DNA from: Eunapius fragilis
Taxonomy: Eukaryota > Porifera > Demospongiae > Spongillida > Spongillidae
Reading direction: 5' to 3'
NCBI GenBank assembly: GCA_963681505.1
Contig: OY811987.1
Location: forward strand, 6,205,245 to 6,269,244
DNA length: 64,000 bases
The position numbers were made by a program, and so were the translations under genes. Numbering within the stretch: the first letter of the stretch is position 1; each line of letters begins with the position of its first letter. Under the pieces are notes generated by a model. It was given only the letters and a program-made list of their open reading frames with translations. It searched no databases and had not been told where the DNA came from. Shown here in pieces: positions 34,001 to 46,100 of this stretch.

Positions 34001-37000
34001 CCCTTTCTCCTCCCATAACTCCTCCCCTTTCTCCTCCCATAACTCCTCCCCTTTCTCCTCCCATAACTCCTCCCATAACTCCTCCGTTTAGACCTTCTTT
34101 TACCACCATGTCTTGAAGTCAGTCTTCCCCTGGTGTTGCAACCATAACTTCACTCTACGTCTCTATGCCCAGCAACTGCTGGTAGCCATGTGGGGGGAGG
34201 CTCCTGTGGGCGTGTCCAACCAGTACTCCATGGTGGGATGTGCAGTCAGCTACATGACACACAGCAGGTGGGCGTGGTCAGCTACATGACACAGCAGGTG
34301 GGGGTGTGGTCAGCTACATGACACAGCAGGTGGGGGTGTGGTCAGCTACATGACACAGTAGGTGGGGGGTGTGGTCAGCTACATGACACAGCAGGTGGGG
34401 GTGTGGTCAGCTACATGACACAGTAGGTGGGGGTGTGGTCAGCTACATGACACACGGCAGGTAGGGGTGTGGTCAGCTCATGACACACGGCAGGTAGGGG
34501 TGTGGTCAGCTCATGACACACGGCAGGTAGGGGTGTGGTCAGCTCATGACACACGGCAGGTGGGGGTGTGGTCAGCTACATGACACACTGCAGATAGGGG
34601 TGACTAGATATCATTTCTTTAGGGAGCTGGTCCCCACTGGTCCCCAGATGCTCATAGATAAATGGGACCTGTCATCTTTAGCTCTCCTTCCAAAACCGCA
34701 GGGATCTCATCAAAGCTCTCCACAAATTACAAGATAATGTGTTTTTCACGCATCTCAGTATCACTGAAGACCTTAACATTCAGGTAAAGGTTGGGACGTC
34801 TAGGGTGGGGTGTATTGTGGTCAGCGTAAATGGTTGTACACAACACTTCATATGTCATAATATCCCAAGGTCTTGTCTGTTTTATTGGCTGTTTACTGAG
34901 TGTTGGAATTAACCCTATGAAGGTATATCTAGTCCTGTAAAGGTATATCTAGTCCTGTGAAGGTATATCTAGTCCTGTGAAGGTATATCTAGTCCTGTGA
35001 AGGTATATCTAGTCCTGTGAAGGTATATCTAGTCCTCTGAAGGTATATCTAGTCCTGTGAAGGTATATCTAGTCCTGTGAAGGTATATCTAGTCCTGTGA
35101 AGGTATTTCTAGTCCTGTGAAGGTATTTCTAGTCCTGTGAAGGTATATCTAGTCCTGTGAAGGTATATCTAGTCCTGTGAAGATATATCTAGTCCTGTGA
35201 AGGTATTTCTTAGGATTAACCCTGTGAAGGTATATGTTAAGATTAACCCTGTGAAGGTATATGTTAAGATTAACCCTGTGAAGGTATATGTTAAGATTAA
35301 CCCTGTGAAGGTATATGTTAAGATTAACCCTGTGGAGGTATGTCTTAGGATTAGCTGTGCTGTGATGATGTGGTAAGGAGCTACAATATGATTAATTATG
35401 TCTTAATTAATGGTAGCGTTATTGTGCCTTAGTTGGTCATAGTCTGACCTTTGCTTTTGGTGAAGGTAAGGTAGCAATTGTTCTGATCAGATCGTGCATT
35501 ATCTGATATGGAGGAGTGGCATTGACATCATGTGCTTCTTGTTACATAACTTATGTCATTATGTATGCAATAATAGGTTACTGTATATACAGCCTTCTTT
35601 CCTCTGCTTTCAGTTACTGTTTATCTCATACCCACGCATATATATTTATAGCAACATTAAGACACACATAGCATCACACGCTATAGGGTTGCCACCCAAT
35701 GCACCTTCCACCAAATGTAATGGTTGGGTATACACTGAACTACTGCATTGTCCAAAAACCCTGTTGTGAACAGGACCACTGTGCAAGGCACTGAGGGGTG
35801 CTCCACTGTGCAGGGCACTGAGGAGTGCTCCACTGTGCAAGGCACTGAGGGGTGCTCCACTGTGCAAGGCACTGAGGAGTGCTCCACTGTGCAAGGCACT
35901 GAGGGGTGCTGCAGGGCACTGAGGGGTGCTCCACTGTGAAGGCACTGAGGAGTGCTCCACTGTGCAAGGCACTGAGGAGTGCTCCACTGTGCAAGGCACT
36001 GAGGGGTGCTCCACTGTGCAAGGCACTGAGGGGTGCTCCACTGTGCAAGGCACTGAGGAGTGCTCCACTCTGCAGGGCACTGAGGGGTGCTCCACTGTGC
36101 AAGGCACTGAGGGGTGCTCCACTGTGCAAGGCACTGAGGAGTGCTCCACTGTGCAGGGCACTGAGGGGTGCTCCACTGTGCAGGGCACTGAGGGGTGCTC
36201 CACTGTGCAGGGTACTGAGGGGTGCTCCACTGTGCAAGGCACTGAGGGGTGCTGCAGGGCACTGAGGAGTGCTCCACTGTGCAGGGCACTGAGGGGTGCT
36301 CCACTGTGCAAGGCACTGAGGGGTGCTCCACTGTGCAAGGCACTGAGGGGTGCTCCACTGTGCAAGGCACTGAGGGGTGCTCCACTGTGCAAGGCACTGA
36401 GGGGTGCTCCACTGTGCAAGGCACTGAGGGGTGCTCCACTGTGCAAGGCACTGAGTGGTGCTCCACTGTGCAAGGCACTGAGGGGTGCTCCACTGTGCAA
36501 GGCACTGAGGGGTGCTCCACTGTGCAAGGCACTGAGGGGTGCTCCACTGTGCAGGGCACTGAGGGGTGCTCCACTGTGCAAGGCACTGAGGGGTGCTCCA
36601 CTGTGCAGGGCACTGAGGAGTGCTCCACTGTGCAGGGCACTGAGGGGTGCTCCACTGTGCAAGGCACTGAGGGGTGCTCCACTGTGCAGGGCACTGAGGG
36701 GTGCTCCACTGTGGCATTGTGTGTTGAGCATCTCAGTATATGGATTAAATACATAATTGTTACAGACTACTTCAAGTCAACTGCGTGATAGATATGTAAT
36801 GTGGAGGCGTTCTCAAGGGGGGTGACCTATGTGATGTCATTTGGGAGGGGGACCAGTCATTTGAGAGGGGGTAACCTATGTGACCTGGTTCATTTGGGAG
36901 GGGGTCTTAAACAGCGTTAATTTGTGTGACATAATATATAACCCACACCCTTCTGTTGTGGACATGTAAAGACATGGGATGTTTCCTTGTTCTTTCACAG

Positions 37001-40000
37001 ACCATCTTTGAAGTGCTGCCCCAGCTCACAGGTGTGATAGAAGAGGAGTGGTTACAGGTGGTGAAGGCATTCAAGGCATTTGGCGGTGTGTGGGAGAGAG
37101 GTGTGGTCATTGAGTCATCTAATCAAGTACTTTTGGAACTAACTAAGATGATAACAGACAAGACAGATACTGGGAAAGAGGTGAGTTGCATATGGAGGCT
37201 GGGGAGGAGTTGAGTTGTTACGTAGATGGCTGGGGAGGAGTAAGTTGTTGTTACATGGAGGGCTGGGGAGGAGGGGAGTTATGTAGATGGCTGGGGAGGA
37301 GTGGGTTGTTGTTACATGGAGGGCTGGGGAGGAGTTGAGTTGGTTACATACAGCACTGGGGAGGAGACCTTGAGTTGTTGTGTACTAAGGACTGGGGAGG
37401 AGGTGAGTTGTAACATCCTAAGGGCTGGGGAGGAGGGGAGTTGTAACATCCTGAGGGCAGGGGAGGAGGGGAGTTGTAACATCCTGAGGGCTGGGGAGGA
37501 GGAGTTGTAACATCCTGAGGTGCCTATTACACGTGACATCGTGGAATTTCATACGGTACCCTGTCCAGGAAAAGCTAGCATGTGTTGTCTGCTGGTTCTC
37601 TCCAAATTAGATGATTTATGTTTTGGTTTACAGATAAGCTTTTGTTATGGGTGCATTGAGATTTCACAAGACAGTTGTTGATTTGGGGGGAGAACTTTGA
37701 CCATGCTTTACCACAATGAATAGTGGCTGTCTTGTCATTTGTATAAAGCAGGCTGTGCTCTAGGCAACATGTTGGATGGAAGTCCCCTATGATGGTACAT
37801 GTACTCTTATGCCCATGGTGTGGACCACCAGAGGAAGTGTCCATAGTGAGGACCATCATAGGAGCAGGTGTCCATAGTGAGGACCATCATAGGAGCAGGT
37901 GTCCATAGTGAGGACCATCATAGGAGCAGGTATCCAAAGTGCGGACCATTGTATGAGTGAGTGTGCATAGTGAGGATGACACAATGTGGAGCAGGTGTCA
38001 TCCTATGATGTTCTTCACATGAGCACCTGCTCTCTATGATGTCCTCACCATGGGCACCTATGGGCACCTGCTCCCTATGATATCCTCACCATGGGCACCT
38101 GCTCCCTATGATATACTCACCATGGGCACCTGCTCCCTATGATATCCTCACCATGGGCACCTGCTCCCTATGATATACTCACCATGGGCACCTGCTCCCT
38201 ATGATATCCTTACCATGGGCACCTGCTCCCTATGATATCCTTACCATGGGCACCTGCTCCCTATGATATCCTTACCATGGGCACCTGCTCCCTATGATAT
38301 CCTTACCATGGGCACCTGCTCCCTATGATATCTTCACCATGGGCACCTGCTCCCTATGATATCCTCACCATGGGCACCTGCTCCCTATGATATCCTCACC
38401 ATGGGCACCTGCTCCCTATGATATCCTTACCATGGGCACCTGCTCCCTATGATGGCTAAACCACTGGCTTCATGGCTGACCTTTAGGCATAATTGTAAGA
38501 GCTAAAAATCATTAATTTTTTTAACCCTTAGCAACCTTCCACAGGGCTCACCCAGCAATATAAAATTGAATGATTTTGTGCCAGATAATGCTAATTGGTG
38601 TATTAATTGATTAGGCGGGTCTGCCATTTGGTATGCAGCTGTATTGTTCCTAAGTGTTTGTTAGGTTGTTATGGTTATGGTCATCAGGCTCAGTCTATCT
38701 AAAGGTACAAGGCATATAACCACAGTGTTTGGTAACCAGGGTACAAGGATATGCCATTTTTAGATGTGTTTACAAATAACAAAGCATTTATTGCAACCAA
38801 TGAAGCTTCCAAAGGTTATAGAAAGTTAAGACCTAATAAGGGTAATGTAGGACTAATATTTATACCTGAAGTAATATATCAAAACATGTTTCTCAATCAA
38901 ACTTTCAACTTGCATAGATGGAGTACTCTTCATGTCATGTTAAGGGCTTGTGAACAGAATACTGATTTTTTGTTACCTTACTAATCATCATTTGAATCAT
39001 TACTATTGTGTTCTGGTTGATTATTGCAGCCGCTCAGTATTTGGGATATAATCAAAACCTTGTGGTTAAAAGTTATGATACCAATACCATTACACTGTTG
39101 TAACTGAATAACTGTTCTGATTATCCAGTGGTTTGTGTGTACATAATGTTACATTGCATGTATCTTATTGTTCTGTACTCTATGGTTTCAGTGTTGGTAT
39201 GTTATGCCTTTCAGGCTCACCAAGACAGCTGTGATGATGATGATGATGATGTACAAAGGAAGATATCTGTTATGAGTGGTGGAGGGTTGCTAGGGGAGAT
39301 ATTCCCTGAGCTCCCACTGTCTCAGCAGCAACCAAAGGGTGCTCTAATCCTTGTTGCATCACTAGTCCAAAAAATTCCCAATCTTGGAGGTAGCCTTGTT
39401 TGAGTCATGCATTGAAAACGAAACATGCACACACATACACATGCACACACAACATTTATATGCATACATGGACAGGTTTGTGCCGAACATGTGAGGTTTT
39501 TGGTGTTGCCGAGATGGTTGTAGAGAACTTGTCTGTTCTGGAAGACAGGGAGTTTCAGTCGCTAAGTGTCACAGCTGAGAAGTGGCTGGGGATATCTGAG
39601 GTTTGTATGATGTGTGAGTGTATGTGTGCACCTGGAGGTGACAAGGCCTTGGATCTACTCTGCATAGGTGAAAGTTCATGCGATTCCAAAATACCTTTCT
39701 GGAAAACGTGAAGAGGGGTACTCTATCATTGGTCTAGAGCAGACTGCTGAGAGCTGCAATGTGGCTCAACACACATTCAAGCACAAGACTGTCCTTGTTT
39801 TGGGGTGTGTGGGAAGGAGGAGGAGGAAGTGGGAGACATAATTTTTGGGTGCCATTTCCTACCCTGTAGCAATGAACACCTTGGTATACCAGTGGAGGTG
39901 TTGCACCTTATGGATGAGTGTCTGGAAGCCCCTCAGTTCGGCATCATACGTTCCTTGAACGTTCATGTGGCAGGAGCTATTGCAATATGGGAATACACCA

Positions 40001-40026
40001 GACAACACTGTATTCACAAGTCATAG
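28089..40026 (+). CDS. TARBP1: TARBP1, tRNA (guanosine-2'-O-)-methyltransferase
   Basis: TARBP1 (yeast Trm3) methylates the 2'-O of G18 in tRNAs. A large first exon (28089-29180, [20 protein letters not shown]) starts a long helical-repeat region. Many exons follow, including [20 protein letters not shown] (about 32270), [20 protein letters not shown] (about 34150) and [20 protein letters not shown] (about 37003). The C-terminal SpoU/TrmH domain lies at about 39230-40026: [75 protein letters not shown] and the SAM-knot motif [20 protein letters not shown], stop at 40024-40026. Introns hold at least nine minisatellites, three of them built on a splice donor. The intron from about 37181 to 39215 also contains a 77-codon frame (38751-38984) that I do not recognise. 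Confidence 0.93.
29200..29330. repeat. CACACCTACACACAT repeat in TARBP1 intron 1
   Basis: Imperfect CA-rich units with regular CCTACACACAT/TGCACACC breaks, filling the intron from 29181 to the acceptor ATGCAG at about 29330. Confidence 0.75.
30841..31000. repeat. 20-bp minisatellite built on a TARBP1 donor
   Basis: The exon ends ATGGGAACAG at 30849 and its donor is gtatgtat. The intron then carries about six more copies of ATGGGAACAG plus GTATGTATAC. Each copy keeps CAG/GTATGT, a good donor. Confidence 0.93.
31600..31975. repeat. GGGTGCTATGGGGAGGTATG minisatellite
   Basis: About 17 copies of a 20-bp core, with or without an added GGTGA spacer, starting just after the TARBP1 donor gtacag at 31600. 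The plus strand is G-rich. Confidence 0.9.
33975..34087. repeat. 24-bp CTCCTCCCATAA repeat near a TARBP1 acceptor
   Basis: Four to five copies of a pyrimidine-rich unit (CCTCCCATAACTCCTCCCC then TTTCT) upstream of an acceptor near 34090. It acts as a long polypyrimidine tract. Confidence 0.85.
34243..34600. repeat. ~30-bp minisatellite built on a TARBP1 exon end
   Basis: The coding exon ends GTCAGCTACATGACACACAG then CAG at 34267, followed by donor gtgggcgtg. The next 330 bp repeat this same exon end plus donor about ten times, as GTCAGCTACATGACACAGCA G/GTGGGGGTGTG with small changes (CACGGCAG and loss of TA in the later copies). About 22 exonic bases are repeated, the longest exon tail seen in any array here. 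Confidence 0.95.
34915..35345. repeat. 20-bp then 27-bp minisatellite, GAAGGTATAT type
   Basis: About 15 copies of GAAGGTATATCTAGTCCTGT change into about five copies of a 27-bp unit with core TAACCCTGTGAAGGTATATG. Both share GTGAAGGTATAT, so the second array likely arose from the first by insertion of TTAAGATTAACCC. Confidence 0.92.
35773..36715. repeat. 27-bp minisatellite, ~35 copies, TARBP1 intron
   Basis: A 940-bp array of a 27-bp unit, core GGCACTGAGGGGTGCTCCAC then TGTGCAA. Variants GAGG(A/G)GTG and GCA(A/G)GGC alternate. A shortened copy (GTGCTGCAGGGCACTG) occurs twice, at about 35907 and 36250. Because 27 is a multiple of three, both strands show long false ORFs. Confidence 0.95.
37181..37525. 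repeat. ~31-bp minisatellite built on a TARBP1 donor
   Basis: The exon ends ATACTGGGAAAGAG at 37180 with donor gtgagttgca. The intron repeats GACTGGGGAGGAG plus GTGAGTTGTAAC-like units about ten times with variable spacers. Confidence 0.85.
37835..38460. repeat. 31-bp minisatellite in two inverted blocks
   Basis: 37835-37980 has about four copies of AGTGAGGACCATCATAGGAG then CAGGTGTCCAT. From about 38000 to 38455 come about 14 copies of ATGGGCACCTGCTCCCTATG then ATATCCTCACC. The second unit is nearly the reverse complement of the first. The blocks face each other around 37990. Confidence 0.92.
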
Positions 40027-40205
40027 TAGAATAATTATTGTTTTGTATTATGGTCCAACAATGATTTCTTTTTAATGACGGAGCAGCTGTGCATTGTTTG
40101 TTGTGGCTAAGGTAAGTTCTCTGGTTTCTAAGTTGATAACGGCTGCAACAATGTAATCAGATGATTAACACGTTGTAATGTGTGCTCATACAGCCACTAT
40201 CTAGG

Positions 40206-41333
40206 CTACACCCAGTAGGGGATCTGTTCATATCTTAGCTTGAACCCTTTCGCTTGGTTTGTGCTATCTGAGAAGAACTCGAGCAGGACGAGGGAGACTC
40301 CTCTAATTCTGTACGCCACGGGTGACGTCATCTTACCGCAGATAACTTTAAGTACTTCCGTGTTGTTCTGGTCCTTCCTGCTCAGTACAAGTCTGTCACC
40401 AATGCTGCACTGGGGCGTGGCTGCCACGTCTATCTCCAATATTGTTATTATGAGGTCGCGTTCGTCATTCACGCGTATTTCCCAGGAACAGTTTTCATTG
40501 GGCCGGTAGTTGAACGGGTACTGCGGTGATGTAATGATGTCCGTGGAGCGCCAGTATTTGTGCACTGGCCCGCACTGCTGCCCTACACGTAAGTAGTCTA
40601 ATTTATACAAATTCACATTTAAGAATCCCGCGTACCTGCGTAAAATGTGACGTAATGTAACTCCAACAAGCCTACTTTCGGCGCAGTGTACTCGATGTAT
40701 ATGTGTCGACTGGAACTGAAAATCGTTTCGAAGGGTCTTGTCTTGCAGAACATTCCGATTAGAGGGGCGGTGCTGTCTTCTCCGTCATGTACAGCTAGGT
40801 AGCTGCCTTGGCAATCGAATGCAGTTGGATCAAAACTAACTGCGCCCAGAGCAATGCGACGCTTGGGGTCTGTTGACACTCGCCATGTACATTTGCCGGT
40901 GCCGGGAACGTTCGCACGATCGGAGCCTTCATGATAAACAATTTTCCCGGTGGGTGTCAAGAGAATGGCACCACATATTGCTGATGACTCTGGAAGACAA
41001 CGACTGGTAATTATAGGATATGCTTGCGAAATGTGATTCACCTCTTTCGCAGCAAAGTCCAGCGTAGCCCTTTGCGCATAAACAATGGTTTCTTTCCGCG
41101 TTGTAAGTGCCGCCATTGGTACAAACGAAAGGACAAGTGAAATTTTCGGAGTGTGCGACAGGCTTCAAGCAAGTCAAGTCACTGCAACATCTCTGCTCCA
41201 GATCTCTGTATTGTACACCACAGGTACAGTCTCTGTAGTCGCCGATGGCAGTTTGGCAGGTCATTTGGAACTGACAGAGGCAACAAGACAACAACATGCC
41301 TATTGTAACCCCATATACGTGTAGGTACGCCAT
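40206..41333 (-). CDS. Secreted protein with cysteine-rich/EGF-like and two CUB domains
   Basis: Three exons: 41333-41042, 40989-40636 and 40582-40206. The ATG at 41333 starts MAYLHVYGVTIGMLLSCCLC, a good signal peptide. The mature N-terminus is cysteine-rich (CQTAIGDYRDCTCG, RCCSDLTCLKPV) and followed by an EGF-like stretch (CTNGGTYNAERNHCLCAKGY..CCERE). CUB 1 starts CGAILLTPTGKIVYHEGSD and ends near LLELHYVTFYA. CUB 2 starts CGPVHKYWRSTDIITSPQYP and ends GFKLRYEQIPYWV. No transmembrane segment is seen, so it is probably extracellular. I cannot name an orthologue; metazoan CUB/EGF proteins include matrix, developmental and immune molecules. It converges on TARBP1 with 179 bp between stops. 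Confidence 0.85.
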
Positions 41334-42239
41334 TGTATCGGCTTTACTACGATTGAGCATAGCAAAACAAATGCAGTTGGTAACCGCACTTTTCCGTTTT
41401 GTAGGCCTGATCGTGCCACGCCTTTTCCACTTGCAAACGTTAAGCGCTCGCTTTTCACTTTTTTTCATGCCCCGACCCAATTGCGCATGCGCGAAGCATT
41501 AGCAAAATCAACCTGCTTGGGTTATCTGGAGATAGGTGGAATTTGAAGTGGATGGGTTGATGAGCTTTGTACTTACGGCAGAAAAAATATCTACACCAAA
41601 ATCAGTTTCCATAGAGAAAAATAGTGTGTAAACAAGTGTAGGCGCAACTCCGTGGCGTCTCCGCGAATTTGTTTAGTACATCAGGAAATAAAATGATGCG
41701 CGTACATGATTATGACAAAAGATACGCGGAAGCGTTCGCAGTTACGAAGATACAGATTTTTGGTGGCGGGCGGGCTTATATTTAACGGTACATGTACGAA
41801 GGTCAATGGATAATACATGTCATTATGATCAATAAACACTTCGATGCGTCACATGCCATTGGGTTTTTCAGCACTTCCGTGTTACGACTACCAACAGAAA
41901 TCTCTAGAAGCTCCAAGACACTGAATCTCCTAAGTTGGCCCAAGGTCATGAAGAAATGGTATGTTTTAGAGGTTCTTTATAGGCGTAGGAGCATCTCCAC
42001 CTATCCCATCATACATTGTCTTTTACTTGTAGAGCTGAGCATTCTGTTCCAAATGGATCCATCGATGTAGCTGTTAGAATTATCATCTGAACACTCAAAA
42101 GAAATTGCAATGATATCAAGTTCTTTGGAACTCAGCATAGCTGCTGTGCGAGGATCACTACGAGATAGTGTTTACCATAGCTAAACCTGCCACCTCGGCG
42201 CGCCCACGCGCAGCGGTGAAAAAGTTACGTAATAATTAT

Positions 42240-42392
42240 TATATAAATAGCTGTATCTCACGTTTGGCCCTCAGGCTCTCCATCAGAACCAACCAATCCG
42301 TGTCCACGGTGGTTACGGATCTATATGGTCGTCTGAACATGTCACTAGTTAAGGCCAACGCCGGAGCTATATTGAATAGCGTTGCATTGTAG
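42240..42392 (+). mobile_element. Fragment of a repetitive-element ORF tail, copy 1
   Basis: Plus-strand reading gives ISRLALRLSIRTNQSVSTVV then TDLYGRLNMSLVKANAGAIL. A related fragment lies 450 bp downstream. The pattern YGRLN..LV.A.A.AIL resembles the C-terminal tail of polyproteins from reverse-transcriptase-bearing repeats in marine invertebrates. The family is not determined, and the fragment is degraded and short. Confidence 0.45.
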
Positions 42393-42689
42393 ATTTAGTT
42401 GAGCGGTGTATATGTACGTGTATGTGCGTTGATAGCCTGGGTGTGTGTGTATGTATATGTACGTGTAGTTAGTTGTGTGATAGGTTGTAATCTTAATATA
42501 GTGTTGTTTATAAAAATGATTGACTTAAATTGCTATTGACAGTTACGCATACCTAAACCAATCGGCAATGTAAGTTTTGATTTAGCTATTTTTTTAATTT
42601 GAAATGTGTAGGCAAGCATGTCAGTGGGGGGGGCAGCAGCACTTGAGGCAGAGGGCGAAAGCACAGAGCCAATGACCCCAAGTGCTCTG

Positions 42690-42919
42690 AGCTGAGATGG
42701 GTTTGTGTCCCACTCGCTGTAGAGACGTACGGCAACTGGGGCAAAGAAGCTCATGCCATCTCCTCCCTCCTCACATCCTGCATCGCCACCACCTCTTCCT
42801 GCCACGACAGCCAAGTCTTGGATGAAATGTATGGCAGACTAAACCTCACCCTCGTCAGAGCCATCTCAAGGGCCATCCTGGGTAGATGCCTACCCATCAA
42901 AGACAACGTAGAATTATAA
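42690..42919 (+). mobile_element. Fragment of a repetitive-element ORF tail, copy 2
   Basis: The reading VPLAVETYGNWGKEAHAISS..LDEMYGRLNLTLVRAISRAI is homologous to the fragment at 42240-42392 but not identical, so the two are diverged copies in the same orientation. Probably an old, truncated element remnant. No reverse transcriptase domain or terminal repeat seen. Confidence 0.5.
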
Positions 42920-43121
42920 ATGTAAGCAGTAATGTTTTATTACTGTTTATTCAAAAATCCCAATTATACAACAGGATACTCTAAATTATGGACCCAAATA
43001 TACTATGAACGCTCTAAAATTATCCGATCGCTTAATCTCGTACCCGGACCCAAATGTACGCAACGATGATTGCTGCTTGTGGGCGTGGCACGCGATGTAG
43101 TTAATTAATAATTTAAAACAC

Positions 43122-46100
43122 ATGGCGGGAGAATCGCCTACCTCAATGATGCTGGCAGGGCAAATGCTTTACCAGTTGGAACCAGTGCAGGGGACAGAAA
43201 CACCTACGGTATGCACATGTATAAATAACTACTAGAATAGGATCCCTAGTATACATCATGAAGGCACTGTATTCACATTTCTTCAGGCCAATTTCCCCGT
43301 GTTGTCTTCAGCTCGGGGTCACCATGTGTGTCTGACACAGCAAGGCAATACCTACTTACTAAAGGAAGGGTGTTTGCAAATGCTGAATGGTTATCAGACA
43401 AGTACTTACCCGCACTCAGAATGCAGCGGGTTACAAGAGGCACCACTGTCAGGACACCGCATTGACTGTATTGGCTGGAGCAAGGATGCTTACGTGTTAG
43501 CTCTTGGTGATAGCACTGGATCGCTCCACTTCGTGGTACCTTCGCTGAACGTTTTCCACTCACAGGTTAGTTGTTTGGTAGCTCTCTTTGTTAAAAGGTT
43601 CTAACGCTGCTGTTGTCTGAACACTGAAGGTCTTGTTTCCACCAACTGATAGTCCAGCGGTGAAACCGCCCCACCCACTCCTAAGAGCCATTCAGTTCAC
43701 TCAGATATCTTCAAGTGGTAACTATTGGATGGGGGGGGGGGTGGAGGAGATATTTTCATAATACATTTCTTTTATCCAGAATTTGTTGATGTGATAGTGC
43801 TTGGAGCTACCAATGTCCTCTTTGTTGTGAAGCTTACCTTGGGCAGATGCTGGACTGATGGTAGGTGGACTAGTGATAGGTGGACTGGTGGTAGGTGGAC
43901 TGGTGGTAGGTGGACTGGTGGTAGGTGGACTGGTGGTAGGTGGACTGGTGGTAGGTGGACTGGTGGTAGGTGGACTGGTGGTAGGTGGACTGGTGGTAGG
44001 TGGACTGGTGGTAGGTGGACTGGTGGTAGGTGGACTGGTGGTAGGTGGACTGGTGATAAGTTGTAGAATTTTAATAAGGGTAGGTAACATACCTGAGGGA
44101 CACCATTTGAGGGTGTTAAGTGAGCACCACGGAGGGTGTCAAGTGAGCACCACTGAGGGTGTTAAGTGAGCATTATTGAGGTGTTAAGTGAGCACCATTG
44201 AGGGTGTTATGTGAGCACCCCTCTGACACTCCTAGCTCTTCACGGTGATGAGTTGCTCAGTCATCTAAAAGAAGCCAGCTTAGTGAGGCGATTGGACCTT
44301 CCTTCCCTGGCCATTAAGGGTGCTTTAGCATCAATGGTGGTCCTTGGTTCTCTGCTGGTAATCGCTGTAAGTCGTCTTTGCGTTCCGTTGCAGTTGGGTG
44401 TATATATACATGATTGTGTACAATACCATGGCCTTTAGGACAGTGGTGACCTACAGCTTAGTGTGTTTGAACAGTCAAGTGATGGGACTTACCAGCAAGC
44501 AGATGCGACTACCACTTCACTACTGCAAGGTGACTCAGTCATGCCACCACTCACATCCTCACCGCTACACAATGATTACCGTTAGGCACAGGAATAAAGA
44601 GATGTGATGTCAGTTCTGATGGAAAGTTTGTTGCTGTGCTCACAAATGAGGTAATGCTGCCACTTTCCAATGGGGACTTCCCCTTTTTAAGGTGGAGATG
44701 TAGTTTGCTCTAGGTTTGTTGCTGTTCCCATCACTGGTGTTGGCGGGCATTTGGTGGGGATGTGTGGAAGACTTTGTCCTGTGTGAAAATAATGGACGTG
44801 CCTCGATATGTTTTATATCTGAGGACATGGACCAACAGGTTTGGTTGGTCATGTGATTACTCATATCCCTGTCACCTCTCAGCTCTATTCCAGAGGTGCA
44901 TGGTACTGGCCACCTTGCCCAAGCTTGAAGTGATCTATAGGTGCAATATCTCTTTGTCTCTTATGCTCTGCCATGGGCAACCCTCAGAGGTAAGTGTGTG
45001 TAAGCTACCAGCAAAGCCTACCTCATATCCTCTTGTGCACACACCAGGATTGTATCTTCGTCTTGGATGAAACAGAAGGAAGGTAAGCCTGGGGCCTAGG
45101 TCATATTCTACATCCTTCACACTTCTTTCTACTTGCTCCACATGACCTGTTTTAGCTTTCGGCTCAAACAGCTTGTTCAGGCTATGCCACAAGACAAGTT
45201 AGATGCATCTCAAGTGACATGCTGTCATGTGACATGCTGTTCTGTGTCATGTGACATGCTGTTCTGTGTCATGTGACATGCTGTTATAATGTGAATATGT
45301 TTCAGGTTAACTAGTTTGCTGGTTCAAGGGAAGTTTGAGGAAGCATTGCTCTTTGCCAATAGATTCAATCTGGATTGCCAAGTATTCTCCCTCTCCCTCA
45401 CCTCTCCCTCACCTCTTACACACGCACATCCCTCCTACCTGTGCAGCTGGTGTATAGGAAACAAGCTGAAGTGTTGAATGAACTGTTGTGTTCATCTTCA
45501 AGTGATGCAGACCCCGCCCCTATTCTGCAGTGCTTAGAACAGATCAAGGTGTGTTGATTGCTATTGTCCCTCCGACCATCACACTGTCCCCTCCAACCAT
45601 CACACTGTCCCCTCCGACCATCACACTGTCCCCTCCGACCATCACACTGTCCCCTCCGACCATCACACTGTCCCCTCCGACCATCACACTGTCCCCTCCG
45701 ACCATCACACTGTCCCCTCCGACCATCACACTGTCCCCTCCGACCATCACACTGTCCCCTCCAACCATCACAATGTCCCCTCCAACCATCACACTGTCCC
45801 CTCCAACCATCACACTGTCCCCTCCGACCATCACACTGTCCCCTCCGACCATCACACTGTCCCCTCCGACCATCACACTGTCCCCTCCGACCATCACACT
45901 GTCCCCTCCAACCATCACAATGTCCCCTCCGACCATCACAATGTCCCCTCCGACCATCACAATGTCCCCTCCGACCATCACACTGTCCCCTCCGACCATC
46001 ACACTGTCCCCTCCAACCATCACACTGTCCCCTCCAACCATCACACTGTCCCCTCCGACCATCACACTGTCCCCTCCGACCATCACACTGTCCCCTCCAA

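Noticed and set aside
35646-36756. Long ORFs on both strands in the TARBP1 intron
   Set aside because: 27-bp repeat, divisible by three, so frames stay open by arithmetic.
37835-38460. Possible CRISPR-like array (31-bp repeats)
   Set aside because: Units are contiguous with no unique spacers, in an animal intron; it is a minisatellite.
38751-38984. 77-codon plus-strand ORF in TARBP1 intron
   Set aside because: Not recognised and no repeat or homologous domain. The region lies between TARBP1 exons that join in phase. Kept only as a remark, since a small nested gene cannot be excluded.
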